A stretch of 55,824 nucleotides of DNA from Bacteroides mediterraneensis. Lineage in GTDB: Bacteria > Bacteroidota > Bacteroidia > Bacteroidales > Bacteroidaceae. The notes beneath the pieces were generated by a model. That model saw only the letters and a program-made list of their open reading frames with translations, was not told the origin of the DNA and did no database searches. The stretch covers positions 1-55,824 of the forward strand of contig NZ_JACJKA010000025.1 in the NCBI RefSeq assembly GCF_016900355.1, in the 5' to 3' direction. Numbering within the stretch: the stretch's first letter is position 1; the number at the start of each line of letters is the position of its first letter. Position numbers and translations under genes: made by a program. This document shows positions 26,795-36,734 of the stretch, piece after piece.

Positions 26795-28438
26795 ATGACA
26801 AAAAGTGCATTACAAATTGCAAGAGCTGCTTACCAGCCGAAATTGCCGAAAGCATTGAAGGGTGCGGTAGTAGCCAAGGAAGGCGAACCGACTCAGTCTG
26901 TAGCCGATCAGGAAGAAATCAAGAAACTGTTCCCGAACACTTACGGCATGCCGTTGATTCAGTTCGTGGAAGGTGAAGCTAAGGAATTTGCTCCGATGAA
27001 CGTCGGCGTAATCTTGTCTGGTGGACAGGCTCCTGGTGGCCACAACGTCATCTCAGGTTTGTTCGACGGTATCAAGAAACTGAATCCGGCTAACAAACTC
27101 TACGGTTTCATCCTGGGTCCTGGCGGTTTGGTAGACCACAAATATATGGAACTGACAGCCGATATCATCGACGAATACCGTAACACTGGTGGTTTCGATA
27201 TCATCGGTTCAGGACGTACAAAACTGGAAAAAGAAGACCAGTTTGAAAAAGGATACGAAATCCTGAAAGAACTGGGAATCAAGGCACTGGTAATCATCGG
27301 TGGTGACGACTCAAATACAAACGCTTGCGTTTTGGCTGAATACTATGCTGCCAAGAAGTACGGTATCCAGGTAATCGGTTGCCCGAAGACTATCGACGGT
27401 GACTTGAAGAACGAAATGATTGAAACTTCATTCGGTTTCGATACTGCCTGCAAGACTTACTCTGAAGTAATCGGTAACATCGAACGTGACTGTAACTCAG
27501 CTCGTAAATACTGGCACTTCATCAAACTGATGGGACGTTCTGCTTCTCACATCGCATTGGAATGTGCTTTGCAGACTCAGCCGAACATCTGTATCATTTC
27601 TGAAGAGGTAGAAGCCAAGAACTTGTCTTTGGATGACATCGTGACTCACATTGCACAGGTAGTTGCTGACCGTGCTGCTGCCGGCAACAACTTCGGTACA
27701 GTATTGATTCCGGAAGGTTTGATTGAATTCATCCCGGCTATGAAGCGTCTGATTGCAGAATTGAACGACTTCCTGGCTGTCAACGGTGAAGAATTCAACA
27801 GCATCAAGCGTTCTAAACAGCGTGAATACATCATCAGCAAGCTGTCTCCTGAAAACGCTGCTATCTATGCTTCTCTGCCGGAAGGTGTAGCTCGTCAGTT
27901 GTCACTCGACCGTGACCCGCACGGAAACGTTCAGGTTTCTTTGATTGAAACTGAAAAGCTGTTGTCTGAAATGGTAGCTAACAAGCTGGCTGCATGGAAA
28001 GAAGAAGGCAAGTTCGTAGGTAAGTTCGCTGCTCAGCACCACTTCTTCGGTTACGAAGGACGTTGCGCTGCTCCGTCTAACTTCGATGCTGACTACTGCT
28101 ACTCTCTGGGTTACACAGCTTCTATGTTGATTGCCAACGGTAAGACTGGTTACATGTCTTCTGTACGCAATACAACCGCTCCTGCTGCAGAATGGATTGC
28201 AGGTGGTGTGCCTATCACTATGATGATGAACATGGAACGTCGTCACGGTGAAATGAAGCCGGTTATCCAGAAAGCACTGGTAAAACTGGATGGTGCTCCG
28301 TTCAAAGCATTCGCTGCTATGCGTGACACTTGGGCTAAGGAAACTGCTTACGTATATCCGGGTCCGATCCAGTACTTCGGTCCGTCTGAAGTATGCGACC
28401 AGCCTACTAAGACTTTGCAGTACGAACAGGCAAAATAA
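26795..28438 (+). CDS. pfp: Diphosphate-fructose-6-phosphate 1-phosphotransferase
   Basis: 547 residues from the ATG at 26795; an upstream in-frame extension overlaps the previous gene and is rejected. It is a PPi-dependent phosphofructokinase, reversible, replacing or complementing ATP-PFK in glycolysis. The sequence shows [45 protein letters not shown] (GGDDS, the PPi form of the ATP-PFK GGDGS motif) and [11 protein letters not shown] with the catalytic Asp. The length fits the long Bacteroidetes and plant-like form. The codon choice is very uniform and suggests high expression. It is closed by two hairpins. Confidence 0.97.
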   Translation: MTKSALQIARAAYQPKLPKALKGAVVAKEGEPTQSVADQEEIKKLFPNTYGMPLIQFVEGEAKEFAPMNVGVILSGGQAPGGHNVISGLFDGIKKLNPANKLYGFILGPGGLVDHKYMELTADIIDEYRNTGGFDIIGSGRTKLEKEDQFEKGYEILKELGIKALVIIGGDDSNTNACVLAEYYAAKKYGIQVIGCPKTIDGDLKNEMIETSFGFDTACKTYSEVIGNIERDCNSARKYWHFIKLMGRSASHIALECALQTQPNICIISEEVEAKNLSLDDIVTHIAQVVADRAAAGNNFGTVLIPEGLIEFIPAMKRLIAELNDFLAVNGEEFNSIKRSKQREYIISKLSPENAAIYASLPEGVARQLSLDRDPHGNVQVSLIETEKLLSEMVANKLAAWKEEGKFVGKFAAQHHFFGYEGRCAAPSNFDADYCYSLGYTASMLIANGKTGYMSSVRNTTAPAAEWIAGGVPITMMMNMERRHGEMKPVIQKALVKLDGAPFKAFAAMRDTWAKETAYVYPGPIQYFGPSEVCDQPTKTLQYEQAK

Positions 28439-28440
28439 AT

Positions 28441-28477
28441 TGAAAGTTGAGTTCCCATAAGGGAAGTTCAACTTTCA
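28441..28477 (+). terminator. Stem-loop after pfp
   Basis: TGAAAGTTGA (28441-28450) pairs with TCAACTTTCA (28468-28477), and TTCCC (28452-28456) with GGGAA (28461-28465), around loop ATAA. The stem is nearly perfect and starts three bases after the stop codon. Confidence 0.7.
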
Positions 28478-28486
28478 CATATCATT

Positions 28487-28530
28487 TAGCGAAGAATCAG
28501 GGGACTTTATGAGTGCCGGATTCTTCGCTA
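28487..28530 (+). terminator. Second stem-loop after pfp
   Basis: A 12-bp perfect inverted repeat, TAGCGAAGAATC (28487-28498) and GATTCTTCGCTA (28519-28530), with a 20-base loop and a short T-run after it. Two tandem hairpins so close are unusual. Confidence 0.6.
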
Positions 28531-28595
28531 TTTGTTGAATCAATTTCTACCGCATGGCGGTACATCTTTAGACATTCTTCATAAACACATTGACG

Positions 28596-29510
28596 ATGAC
28601 CAAAAAATCACCCATTCTCGCGGTGAACGAAGCCGAAAAAAAAACTTCCCGCAAGCGTCCTACGGCAAGAAAAAACACAGGCCGGCGAACGACAGCTTCC
28701 CGCAAGCCGTCGGGAAGAACTCCGCGTGGGAAAAAGAAAATCCGTCGCTGGCAGATGCCTTCCTGGTGTTATTACCTGTTACTGGGGGGGATTGGGGCTT
28801 GTTTTGTCATCGTATTCTATTATTTCTTTATCCGTCCCTATGCCTACCGCTGGAAACCTTGCTACGGTTTGAAAGCCTACGGGGTATGTCTGCCTTACGG
28901 TTTTGAGGTACATGGTTTCGATGTGTCGCACCATCAGGGACAGATTGACTGGGCGGAACTTCAGAAAACACAGAATTCACCGTTTCCTGTACGTTTCGTA
29001 TTCATGAAAGCCTCCGAGGGAGGTGATTTCAGCGACACCGCTTTCATTCATAATTTTGATGAGGCTCGCAAGCATGGGTTCATCCGCGGGGCTTATCATT
29101 TTTACAATCCCAAGACAGATGCTTCCCGCCAGGCCGATTTCTTTATTCGCTCCGTGAAACTGGAGTCGGGCGACCTGCCTCCGGTGCTCGATATCGAGGT
29201 GAGGGGAGAGAGCGAGAAGAAACTTCGCCACGACCTGAAAATCTGGCTGGATAAAATCGAACATTATTATCGGGTGAAACCGATTCTCTATACATCCTAC
29301 AAGTTCAAGACCCGTTACCTGAACGACTCTGTCTTCAACTCCTATCCCTATTGGATTGCCCACTACTACGCCGACTCGGTGGAATACAAAGGGCAGTGGC
29401 GATTCTGGCAGCACACCGACGTGGGCCGTCTGCCGGGCATCCGCGAAGAGGTGGATTTGAACGTGTTCAACGGCACGCTCGACGAGCTGAAACGCATGAC
29501 CATTCCCTGA
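28596..29510 (+). CDS. Membrane-anchored GH25 lysozyme (muramidase)
   Basis: 304 residues from the ATG at 28596 (a TTG two codons earlier is less likely). A very basic N-terminal tail (about 1-48, rich in Lys and Arg) is followed by one membrane helix (about 52-74, YYLLLGGIGACFVIVFYYFF), placing the enzyme in the periplasm as a type II membrane protein. The GH25 domain (about 95-300) has GFDVSHHQGQIDW with the first catalytic Asp, FVFMKASEGG, and LPPVLDIEVRGE with the catalytic Asp and Glu. It should cleave MurNAc-GlcNAc bonds. The end of the domain, EEVDLNVFNGTLDEL, is standard. Confidence 0.9.
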   Translation: MTKKSPILAVNEAEKKTSRKRPTARKNTGRRTTASRKPSGRTPRGKKKIRRWQMPSWCYYLLLGGIGACFVIVFYYFFIRPYAYRWKPCYGLKAYGVCLPYGFEVHGFDVSHHQGQIDWAELQKTQNSPFPVRFVFMKASEGGDFSDTAFIHNFDEARKHGFIRGAYHFYNPKTDASRQADFFIRSVKLESGDLPPVLDIEVRGESEKKLRHDLKIWLDKIEHYYRVKPILYTSYKFKTRYLNDSVFNSYPYWIAHYYADSVEYKGQWRFWQHTDVGRLPGIREEVDLNVFNGTLDELKRMTIP

Positions 29511-29542
29511 GTACCGGAATCACAAGAGAGATACAAACAAAA

Positions 29543-29585
29543 AACCCTCCGCAGGTATCCTTTTCAGGACTCCCTGTGGAGGGTT
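29543..29585. terminator. Bidirectional terminator between GH25 gene and clpB
   Basis: AACCCTCCGCAGG (29543-29555) and CCTGTGGAGGGTT (29573-29585) form a 13-bp stem with one G-U pair. The T-run on the minus strand (forward A-run 29536-29543) makes it the clpB terminator. It also faces the end of the GH25 gene. Confidence 0.75.
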
Positions 29586-29625
29586 CATTTTATATAATAG
29601 AAGATAAGGGAAAAATCCCGTAGAC

Positions 29626-32214
29626 TTAGTTACGGAACTTCAATTCATCACCCTCGCGCTCTACGATAATCGGTTTCTCGCGGTTCACTTCCTGTGACAG
29701 GAGTTTCTTTGACAAATCGTTCAGCAAGTAGCGCTGGATGGCACGTTTAACCGGACGTGCACCGAATTCCGGATCGTAGCCGGCAGTAGCCAGGAAGTCG
29801 ATGGCTTCGTCGCTCATCTGCAAGGTTACACCGTTGTCTTCCAGCATCTTCTGGATGCCTTTGATTTGCAAGCGGACAATCTGTTCGATTTGCGGCTTGT
29901 TCAACGGCTGGAACATGATGATTTCGTCGATACGGTTCAGGAACTCCGGACGGATGGTCTTCTTCAGCATGTTCATCACCTCTTTCTTGGTCTCGTCTAC
30001 CACCTGGTCATGGTTCTGGTCGTTAATCTTCTCGAACTGACTCTGGATGTACGAGCTGCCCAAGTTGGAAGTCATGATGATGATGGTGTTCTTGAAGTTC
30101 ACCGTACGTCCCTTGTTATCGGTCAGACGTCCATCGTCCAGTACTTGCAACAAGATGTTGAACACATCCGGATGCGCCTTCTCGATTTCATCGAACAAGA
30201 CTACTGAATACGGTTTCCGACGTACGGCTTCAGTCAACTGACCCCCTTCATCGTAACCTACGTATCCCGGAGGGGCACCGATCAAACGTGACACGGTATG
30301 CTTTTCCTGATACTCACTCATATCGATACGCGTCATCAGCGATTCATCGTTGAACAGGTATTCTGCCAAGGCCTTGGCCAATTCGGTCTTACCGACACCG
30401 GTCGTACCCAAGAAGATGAACGAACCAATCGGACGTCTCGGGTCTTGCAGTCCGGCACGGCTACGACGTACGGCATCAGCCACAGCCTGGATGGCTTCAT
30501 CCTGTCCGATAACCCGCTTGTGCAGTTCGTCTTCCAGGTGGAGCAGCTTTTCACGCTCGCTCTGCAACATACGGCTCACCGGTATACCCGTCCAGCGGGA
30601 TACCACGTCGGCGATGTCTTCGGCCGTTACCTCTTCCTTGATCAAGGCGTTGTCGCCCTGTTTCTTCTTCAGGTCTTCCTGGATGGACTTGATTTCGTTC
30701 TCCAGTGCCTGCAGCTTTCCATAACGGATTTCGGCCACCTTTCCGTAGTCGCCTTCACGTTCTGCTTTATCAGCCTCGAACTTCAGTTGTTCGATTTCCT
30801 TCTTGTTCTGCTGAATCTTGTTCACCAGTTCCTTCTCACTCTGCCATTTGGCCTTGTAAGAAGTCTCCTGTTCCTTCAGTTCCGCAATCTCCTTGTTCAA
30901 CTGAGCCAGTTTCGCCTCGTCCTTTTCCCGCTTGATAGCCTCGCGTTCAATTTCGAGCTGTTTCAACCGGCGTTCAATCTCATCCAGTTCTTCCGGCAGA
31001 GAGTCACGTTCCATACGCAGCTTGGCAGCTGCCTCATCCATCAGGTCAATGGCCTTATCCGGCAAGAAACGGTCAGTGATATACCGGCTGCTCAGTTCCA
31101 CGGCCGCGATAATGGCTTCATCCTTGATACGCACCTGATGGTGGTTTTCGTAACGCTCCTTCAGTCCACGCAAGATGGAAATAGAGCTGGCCGTATCCGG
31201 TTCGTCTACCATGACGGTCTGGAAACGACGTTCCAACGCCTTATCCTTTTCGAAATACTTTTGGTATTCGTCGAGGGTAGTGGCACCGATGCTCCGCAGT
31301 TCCCCACGGGCCAAGGCCGGTTTCAGGATGTTGGCTGCATCCATGGCACCTTCGCCTTTTCCGGCACCCACCAAGGTGTGGATTTCATCGATGAAGAGGA
31401 TGATGTTTCCATCGGATTTCTTCACTTCGTTGATGACCGATTTCAGACGTTCCTCAAATTCACCTTTGTATTTGGCACCTGCTACCAGCGCACCCATATC
31501 CAGTGAGAACAGCTGTTTGTTCTTCAAGTTCTCCGGCACATCGCCCCGAAGAATTCGCTGTGCCAGTCCCTCTACGATGGCCGTCTTACCGGTACCCGGT
31601 TCACCGATCAGAATCGGGTTGTTCTTCGTACGCCGGCTCAGAATCTGCAGCACCCGTCGGATTTCCTCGTCACGGCCGATGACCGGGTCGAGTTTTCCGC
31701 TTCGTGCAGCTTCTATCAGGTTAATGGCATATTTATTCAGTGATTGATACGTATCTTCGCTTGATTGTGAGGTCACATTCTGTCCCTGACGCAATTCCTG
31801 GATGGCAGCCCGCAATTCCTTGTCGGTCAGTCCTGCATCCTTCAGCATGGTAGACACCGTGCTTTTCACGTTCAGCAGTGCCAGCAACATGGCTTCAAGT
31901 GACACATATTCGTCGCCCAGTTCCTTGGATACCTCCACGGCTTTCTGCAACACTTCGTTGGCGTCACGGCTCAGGTAGGGTTCTCCTCCCGATACCTTCG
32001 GCAAGGAAGCAATCTGCCGGTCGAGTACGGTTTCTATCTGCTGGCCGTTTATGCCGAGTTTCTGGAAAATGAAGTTGGTTACATTTTCGCCCACCTTCAG
32101 CAAACCTGCCATCAAATGTTCCGGCTCGATGGCCTGCTGTCCGCGGTTCTGTACCAGATTTACCGCCTCCTGCACTGCCTCTTGCGATTTGATTGTAAAG
32201 TTGTTAAAGTTCAT
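29626..32214 (-). CDS. clpB: ClpB disaggregase
   Basis: 862 residues from the ATG at 32214; a longer frame starts 32 codons upstream but is rejected. An AAAGGAGA Shine-Dalgarno (minus strand, 32228-32221) and the family start [17 protein letters not shown] fix the start. The chaperone reactivates aggregated proteins with DnaK. It has the N-domain (1-150), AAA1 with Walker A GEPGTGKT and [14 protein letters not shown], a long coiled-coil middle domain (about 400-530), and AAA2 with GTTGVGKT and the pore loop GYVGYDEGG. The gene has an unusually clear SD for this phylum, which may help rapid heat-shock expression. Confidence 0.97.
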   Translation of the reverse strand: MNFNNFTIKSQEAVQEAVNLVQNRGQQAIEPEHLMAGLLKVGENVTNFIFQKLGINGQQIETVLDRQIASLPKVSGGEPYLSRDANEVLQKAVEVSKELGDEYVSLEAMLLALLNVKSTVSTMLKDAGLTDKELRAAIQELRQGQNVTSQSSEDTYQSLNKYAINLIEAARSGKLDPVIGRDEEIRRVLQILSRRTKNNPILIGEPGTGKTAIVEGLAQRILRGDVPENLKNKQLFSLDMGALVAGAKYKGEFEERLKSVINEVKKSDGNIILFIDEIHTLVGAGKGEGAMDAANILKPALARGELRSIGATTLDEYQKYFEKDKALERRFQTVMVDEPDTASSISILRGLKERYENHHQVRIKDEAIIAAVELSSRYITDRFLPDKAIDLMDEAAAKLRMERDSLPEELDEIERRLKQLEIEREAIKREKDEAKLAQLNKEIAELKEQETSYKAKWQSEKELVNKIQQNKKEIEQLKFEADKAEREGDYGKVAEIRYGKLQALENEIKSIQEDLKKKQGDNALIKEEVTAEDIADVVSRWTGIPVSRMLQSEREKLLHLEDELHKRVIGQDEAIQAVADAVRRSRAGLQDPRRPIGSFIFLGTTGVGKTELAKALAEYLFNDESLMTRIDMSEYQEKHTVSRLIGAPPGYVGYDEGGQLTEAVRRKPYSVVLFDEIEKAHPDVFNILLQVLDDGRLTDNKGRTVNFKNTIIIMTSNLGSSYIQSQFEKINDQNHDQVVDETKKEVMNMLKKTIRPEFLNRIDEIIMFQPLNKPQIEQIVRLQIKGIQKMLEDNGVTLQMSDEAIDFLATAGYDPEFGARPVKRAIQRYLLNDLSKKLLSQEVNREKPIIVEREGDELKFRN

Positions 32215-32673
32215 AAATGGTCTCCTTTCTCGTTCTTGTTGTTTTTCTTTTTCTTTGCCGGGAACCTCCCGCCTTGTGGTAGGCGGCTCACGACGCTTAC
32301 CTTTATACAAATTCTTTGCCAGAAGCCATGCGGAAAGAAGACCTGCCGATTTGTCATTTTGGGCTCTTTTTTAACTGAAAATCTGTCAGTTATAGGGCGA
32401 TATTTGTCAGCCTGGAAAACGCAAGTGCGTTTGGACTAAAACACAAGTACGTTTCATCCAAAACGCAAGTGCGTTTCAGGTAAAACGCTTCGACGTTTTG
32501 ATTCAAACGCACTTGCGTTTTTGGAGGAGGGGAAAAGCTTTTCGGAATGCTACTGGGTTGTAGCTGAAATTGTGTATCTTTGTATCTGATTTCCTTTGTG
32601 ATGGAAGATCGTGATATGTAGTCGACAAGGTGGATTGGATCTATCTGTCGATTCATGAAAGGAGCCTTAAAAC
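32215..32673. other. Non-coding gap between clpB and a divergent regulator gene
   Basis: This 459-base gap holds the clpB leader with its strong SD and the palindrome array at 32416-32520. It also holds a perfect 12-bp palindrome GAAAAGCTTTTC (32532-32543) and, for the plus strand, a TATCTTTG -7-like box at 32575-32582, about 90 bases ahead of the regulator gene. No other gene is visible. Confidence 0.6.
32416..32520. repeat. Array A: five 22-bp-period palindromic units
   Basis: Five 17-base units start at 32416, 32438, 32460, 32482 and 32504, exactly 22 bp apart. The consensus is AAAACGCAAGTGCGTTT with 5-base spacers (ggact, catcc, caggt, tgatt). Each unit is a 6-bp inverted repeat AAACGC/GCGTTT around four bases; units 1 and 3 are identical, unit 2 has two changes and unit 4 has TTCG in the centre. 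It lies between the divergent clpB and AraC-type genes. The first unit with its spacer is identical to the first in array B (50234-50360). Confidence 0.9.
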
Positions 32674-33783
32674 ATGATGACACATTCTATATACAGTTAT
32701 TCGCTTTGCATCGCCTTGCCGCTGATGCTGTTTTTGGGATTTTATTTTCTGTTTGCTTCTACGCCGGAGAAGGCCATATTTGTCAATTACCTCCGTTCAC
32801 GGCGGATAATGGGAGCAGCCCTGTTGTTGCTGGCTGCCAATTATGCCGTGCATTTCTTTTTTGAAATCCGTTTTTGGAATGTCCATGCGGCTATCTTAAT
32901 GAATTTGTCTACCTATTTTCTATGTTACTGGCTCTTCAGTTCCGCATTGACCACGTTACTCGACCGCTTCTACATTACACGCCGCCGTTTCAGGGTACAT
33001 GTGTGCCAGTGGCTGCTGTTCACGGCCTTGTCGGGCGTGGTGCTACTGACTTTTCCGGAAGGAGTAGCTCAGAAGGTGGGATTACTAAGCATGGGGGTCT
33101 GGCTGATGACGTATGGATTCATCCTGGCACGCCGTCTCATTTTGGCTTATCGCCGAGCGGTGCGTTTGTTTGATGACACCCATTCGGATGATATCGGTGC
33201 TTACATACGGTGGTTGTCGGTATTCACCTACTGTGCCGTAATTTTCGGAGTGGGGTGTAGTGTGCTGACTTTCCTTCCGGATGAGTATATCTATATCTGG
33301 GTACTCTCGTCTGTTCCTTTTTATATCTACCTCTATTGTGCCTACATGAACTATCTCCTGTTTTACGAACAGGTAGAGCAGGCTTTCGAGCAGGAAATGC
33401 CTTCGGAAGGGGAAACTCCGGAAGCGACGGCAGGAGGGGAGCTTCCTGCCTGCTATGCAGGTATTGAGGAAAAGCTGTCCGTATGGATAAAAGAGGGCGG
33501 CTATCTTACGAAGGGGCTGACGCTCAAGGAACTGTCGGATTTGTTGAAAACCAACCGTACTTATCTGTCCGCTTATATCAAGACGGCTTACCGCGCGTCG
33601 TTCCGAGAGTGGATTGCTGGGCTGCGGGTAGAATATGCCAAGGACCTACTGATTCAGCATCGGGAGTTGACGATTGCCGACGTGGCGGAAAGATCGGGTT
33701 TCCAGTCGGCCAGTCATTTCATACGTCTGTTCAAGGAACGGGAGAATTGTTCGCCGGCCCGGTGGCGGAAAAACCGTCTCTGA
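32674..33783 (+). CDS. Membrane-bound AraC-family transcriptional regulator
   Basis: 369 residues. Residues about 10-230 contain six or seven membrane helices (LCIALPLMLFLGFYFLFA, AALLLLAANYAVHFFF, LSTYFLCYWLFSSALTTLL and others). Residues about 265-369 are an AraC DNA-binding domain with two helix-turn-helix motifs ('LKELSDLLKTNRTYLSAYIK' and 'TIADVAERSGFQSASHFIRLFKER'). Such proteins sense a signal at the inner membrane and bind DNA directly. The ligand is unknown. It is divergent from clpB across the palindrome array, and its own target may lie there, but this is inference. Confidence 0.85.
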   Translation: MMTHSIYSYSLCIALPLMLFLGFYFLFASTPEKAIFVNYLRSRRIMGAALLLLAANYAVHFFFEIRFWNVHAAILMNLSTYFLCYWLFSSALTTLLDRFYITRRRFRVHVCQWLLFTALSGVVLLTFPEGVAQKVGLLSMGVWLMTYGFILARRLILAYRRAVRLFDDTHSDDIGAYIRWLSVFTYCAVIFGVGCSVLTFLPDEYIYIWVLSSVPFYIYLYCAYMNYLLFYEQVEQAFEQEMPSEGETPEATAGGELPACYAGIEEKLSVWIKEGGYLTKGLTLKELSDLLKTNRTYLSAYIKTAYRASFREWIAGLRVEYAKDLLIQHRELTIADVAERSGFQSASHFIRLFKERENCSPARWRKNRL

Positions 33784-33937
33784 GGGAACCCATGCTTGTG
33801 AATTTTAAATAACGGGAGAGAGGTGGGCTCTCGGATATTTTTCGTACCTTTGTCTAAAGGCTTTTTATTGTGCATGTATGAAATGCCCAATGGGGATACA
33901 GAGTTTTGAATATAGACGGAAACACATTAACTAATTT

Positions 33938-34519
33938 ATGGAAAAGAAAATACCCTTTGCTTCTGATGTAATTTTGATAGATGCTGCTTTTTTGGACCGC
34001 GTAGGCGGGGATATGGCGGCTCATTTTGCGCCCTTGGTGGGCCGTGAACTGCCTAAGGCCGACCTCGCGGTGCTACTGGAATGTTTGGCACTGGATGCCG
34101 GTCTGGAACCGGGGCAGCATGAAATACAGGTGATTTTTGTGTACGATGCGGCACATGACCGGATGAATTTCTGTACGCCTTCCGATTTGGAAAAGGAAAT
34201 TCACGGCATGGCTTTCCAGAGCCGGCTGGGCGAGTTTTCACTGTATGCGTTCCAGACTTCAGGAATGGCTCGGCGAGAAGATTTGTTTTGTGAATCGTTG
34301 CAGTTGCTCATGGAGTCGAAAGATGCGCGTCGGGTGATGCTGGTGCCCGATGAGGGAGAATATGGCTCAGCCGTGGCAGAACTGGCAGAGAAGATGAAAG
34401 ACAAGGAAAGTGTGGTGGTGTTCGGCATGAATCCTCCAGCACACGAGTGCAGTTACCGTTTTGAGATGCTCGGGTTTGCCGTACTTCAGTCGTTGGGCAT
34501 CCGGGCAGAGGAACTTTAA
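33938..34519 (+). CDS. Conserved hypothetical protein (DUF6621-like)
   Basis: 193 residues, cytoplasmic, acidic. It reads as an alpha/beta protein: 'IPFASDVILIDAAFLDRVGG', 'EIQVIFVYDAAHDRMNF', 'RRVMLVPDEGEYGSAVAELA', 'SVVVFGMNPPAHECSYRFEM'. It resembles a Bacteroidales family I recall as DUF6621, with no known function; I cannot name a fold with confidence. It is 15 bp ahead of the LysR-type gene on the same strand, so the two are probably cotranscribed. Confidence 0.65.
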   Translation: MEKKIPFASDVILIDAAFLDRVGGDMAAHFAPLVGRELPKADLAVLLECLALDAGLEPGQHEIQVIFVYDAAHDRMNFCTPSDLEKEIHGMAFQSRLGEFSLYAFQTSGMARREDLFCESLQLLMESKDARRVMLVPDEGEYGSAVAELAEKMKDKESVVVFGMNPPAHECSYRFEMLGFAVLQSLGIRAEEL

Positions 34520-34534
34520 TCCGTGGAGTAGTCT

Positions 34535-35431
34535 ATGTCTGATTTCCGTTTGAAAGCATTCTACAGTGTGGCCCGCAACCTCAGCTTTACCAAGGCTTCG
34601 CAGGAATTGTTCGTGAGCCAGCCGGCCGTGACCAAACATGTGCGCGAACTGGAAAGTCTCTACGGAGTGCGCCTGTTCGACCGAAAGGGGAACTCCATCT
34701 CGCTCACGGAGGCGGGGAAGTTGCTCATGGAGCATTGCGAACGTATTTTGGCCGATTACCGCAAGCTGGAGTACGACATGCATCAGCTGAACAACGAGTA
34801 TGCGGGGGAACTGCGGCTGGGAGCGAGTACGACCATCTCGCAGTATGTGTTGCCACCTGTACTGGCTGCTTATACGGAACGTTATCCGCAGATGAGCGTG
34901 TCGCTCATGGATACCAACTCGCGCAACGTGGAGAAGGCGTTGCAGGAGCATACCATCGACGTGGGGATGGTGGAAGGGGTGTTCCGCCTGCCCAACCTGC
35001 GCTATGAACCGTTCTTGTGCGACGAGCTGGTACCGGTGGTGTGTCCGCGCGGACGCTGGGCCGGAAAAGAGGAACTGACATTGGACGAGTTTACCCGCGT
35101 GCCGCTGGTGCTTCGTGAGCGGGGCTCGGGCACGCTGGATGCCATTGAGATGGTATTGGCTGAGCAAGGATTGAAGCTCTCGTCACTGAACGTGCGGATG
35201 CACCTGGGCAGTACGGAGGGCATCAAGTCGTTCCTGCGGTGCAGTGACTGCATGGGCATCGTGTCGGTCTGCGCCTTGGGGCGGGAACTGAAGGAAGGCG
35301 ACTTTCAGGTAATTGACATTGAAGGCTTGCAGTTCAAGCGGCATTTCTGTTTTGTATCGGCCCAGGGACAGGAGGCTGATACCGTATTGCATTTCATGCG
35401 CTTTGTCCGGCATTTCCTTGAGGGGAAGTAA
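34535..35431 (+). CDS. LysR-family transcriptional regulator
   Basis: 298 residues. The N-terminal winged helix (about 1-65) reads 'SVARNLSFTKASQELFVSQP' and 'VTKHVRELESLYGVRLFDRKG', a textbook LysR HTH. The effector-binding domain (about 90-295) starts with LRLGASTTISQYVLPPVLAAY and is CysB/CysL-like in form. The effector and target are unknown. It follows the 193-residue gene at 15 bp and is convergent with the AmpG-like gene 22 bp on. No divergent target gene adjoins it. Confidence 0.9.
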   Translation: MSDFRLKAFYSVARNLSFTKASQELFVSQPAVTKHVRELESLYGVRLFDRKGNSISLTEAGKLLMEHCERILADYRKLEYDMHQLNNEYAGELRLGASTTISQYVLPPVLAAYTERYPQMSVSLMDTNSRNVEKALQEHTIDVGMVEGVFRLPNLRYEPFLCDELVPVVCPRGRWAGKEELTLDEFTRVPLVLRERGSGTLDAIEMVLAEQGLKLSSLNVRMHLGSTEGIKSFLRCSDCMGIVSVCALGRELKEGDFQVIDIEGLQFKRHFCFVSAQGQEADTVLHFMRFVRHFLEGK

Positions 35432-35453
35432 GAGTCGGACGGGGCGCTTCTTT

Positions 35454-36722
35454 TTATTTCTTTCCAAATTCAGGATCAATTTTCAGCAGGGCGGTCACAC
35501 CGAAAGTGGCCAGGGTGCAGACCATAATCCAGATGAAGAACAGCTGGTAGCCTAAGGTTTCTTGCATCCATCCGGCAATCATGCCTGGCAACATCATGCC
35601 CAAGGCCATGAAGGCCGTGCAGATGGCATAGTGCGAGGTCTTGTGCGAGCCGTTGGCAAAATAAATCAGGTAAAGCATGTAGGCCGTGAAGCCGAATCCG
35701 TAACCGAACTGTTCCACGAAGATGCAGCTGTTGATAAGGACAAGGCTGTCGGGCTGGACGTAGCTCAGGTACACGTAGACTAAGTCGGGCAGGGAGATGG
35801 CCCATACCATGGGCCAGAGCCAGTGGCGAAGTCCGTGGCGTGCTACGGCAATACCTCCTAAAATGCCGCCTAAGGTCAGTCCGACGATGCCGAGCGTACC
35901 TTGTGCAAAGCCGATTTGGGCGGTGGTCATGCCAAGTCCTCCTTGTTCCATGGGGTCGAGCAGGAACGGAATACCCATCTTGGCCAGCTGGGCTTCCGGC
36001 AGGCGGTAGAGCAGCATGAACAGAATGGCGGTGAGAGCCTGCTCTTTCTGAAAGAAGGAGCGGAAGGTAAGCAAGAAGTCGGTCAGGATACCTTTGGCGT
36101 TTTTCGGATGACTGGCTGAAGGACGGTCCTGATCGGGTCGTGGCAAGACGAAAGAATGGTAGAGCCATAGGGCCAGCAGACAGCCTGCTAAGGTGAAAAA
36201 GGTGATGCTCCAGGCATAGGAAGTGCGGCCGGTCATTTCTTCCAGCCGTCCGGCCAGCATGATGAGCAGACCTTGTCCGGCAATGGTGGCAAAGCGGTAG
36301 AAAGTGCTGCGGATGCCCACGAAGAAGGCTTGCTGGTGCGGAGTAAGTCCTAACATATAGAATCCGTCGGCGGCGATGTCGTGGGTGGCGGAGCTGAAGG
36401 CTACCAGCCAGAATACGGCCAGGGTGGTCTGGAAGAAATGGCTTGTAGGGATGGTGAAGGCGATGCCGGCCAATCCCGCTCCTAATAGCAACTGAGTGAG
36501 GACAATCCACCACCGTTTGGTGCGGAGCAGGTCGATAAACGGGCTCCACAAGGGTTTGATGACCCAGGGAAGGTTCAGCCAGCTGGTGTAGAGGGCTACC
36601 TCCGTGTTCGAGATACCCATCCGTTTGTACATCACCAGCGAGAGAATCATGACCGCTACGTAGGGCAGACCTTCGGCAAAGTAGAGTGAAGGTACCCAAT
36701 ACCAAGGAGAACGTGTATGCAT
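35454..36722 (-). CDS. AmpG-like MFS permease
   Basis: 422 residues with about 12 membrane segments. The N-terminus 'WYWVPSLYFAEGLPYVAVMI' with GISNTEVALYTSWLNLPWVIKPLW is characteristic of AmpG-type transporters, which import anhydro-muropeptides into the cytoplasm for recycling. Members of this family in Bacteroidetes are often annotated only as MFS transporters. It lies 12 bp behind the SpoIID/LytB gene and is the last gene of a three-gene operon with the glycosyltransferase-DUF4922 gene, which supports a role in handling cell-wall fragments. The substrate is inferred from context. Confidence 0.8.
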   Translation of the reverse strand: MHTRSPWYWVPSLYFAEGLPYVAVMILSLVMYKRMGISNTEVALYTSWLNLPWVIKPLWSPFIDLLRTKRWWIVLTQLLLGAGLAGIAFTIPTSHFFQTTLAVFWLVAFSSATHDIAADGFYMLGLTPHQQAFFVGIRSTFYRFATIAGQGLLIMLAGRLEEMTGRTSYAWSITFFTLAGCLLALWLYHSFVLPRPDQDRPSASHPKNAKGILTDFLLTFRSFFQKEQALTAILFMLLYRLPEAQLAKMGIPFLLDPMEQGGLGMTTAQIGFAQGTLGIVGLTLGGILGGIAVARHGLRHWLWPMVWAISLPDLVYVYLSYVQPDSLVLINSCIFVEQFGYGFGFTAYMLYLIYFANGSHKTSHYAICTAFMALGMMLPGMIAGWMQETLGYQLFFIWIMVCTLATFGVTALLKIDPEFGKK

Positions 36723-36734
36723 GGCCGTCAGGAT

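Noticed and set aside
28590..28595. TTG start of the GH25 gene and similar TTG starts for udk and lspA
   Set aside because: Each has a downstream ATG within a few codons that matches the family N-terminus better.
30298..31506. 402-residue plus-strand reading frame opposite clpB
   Set aside because: Antisense shadow; the minus strand encodes unambiguous ClpB over the whole stretch.
32303..32321. Sigma-54 promoter for clpB (TGGCAA-N5-TTGTA on the minus strand)
   Set aside because: The -24 GG is present but the -12 GC is GT, and one near match in an A/T-rich leader is not enough.
32390..32683. Small hypothetical protein on the minus strand over array A
   Set aside because: The frame exists only because of the 22-bp repeat; its repeated residue strings follow the DNA period.
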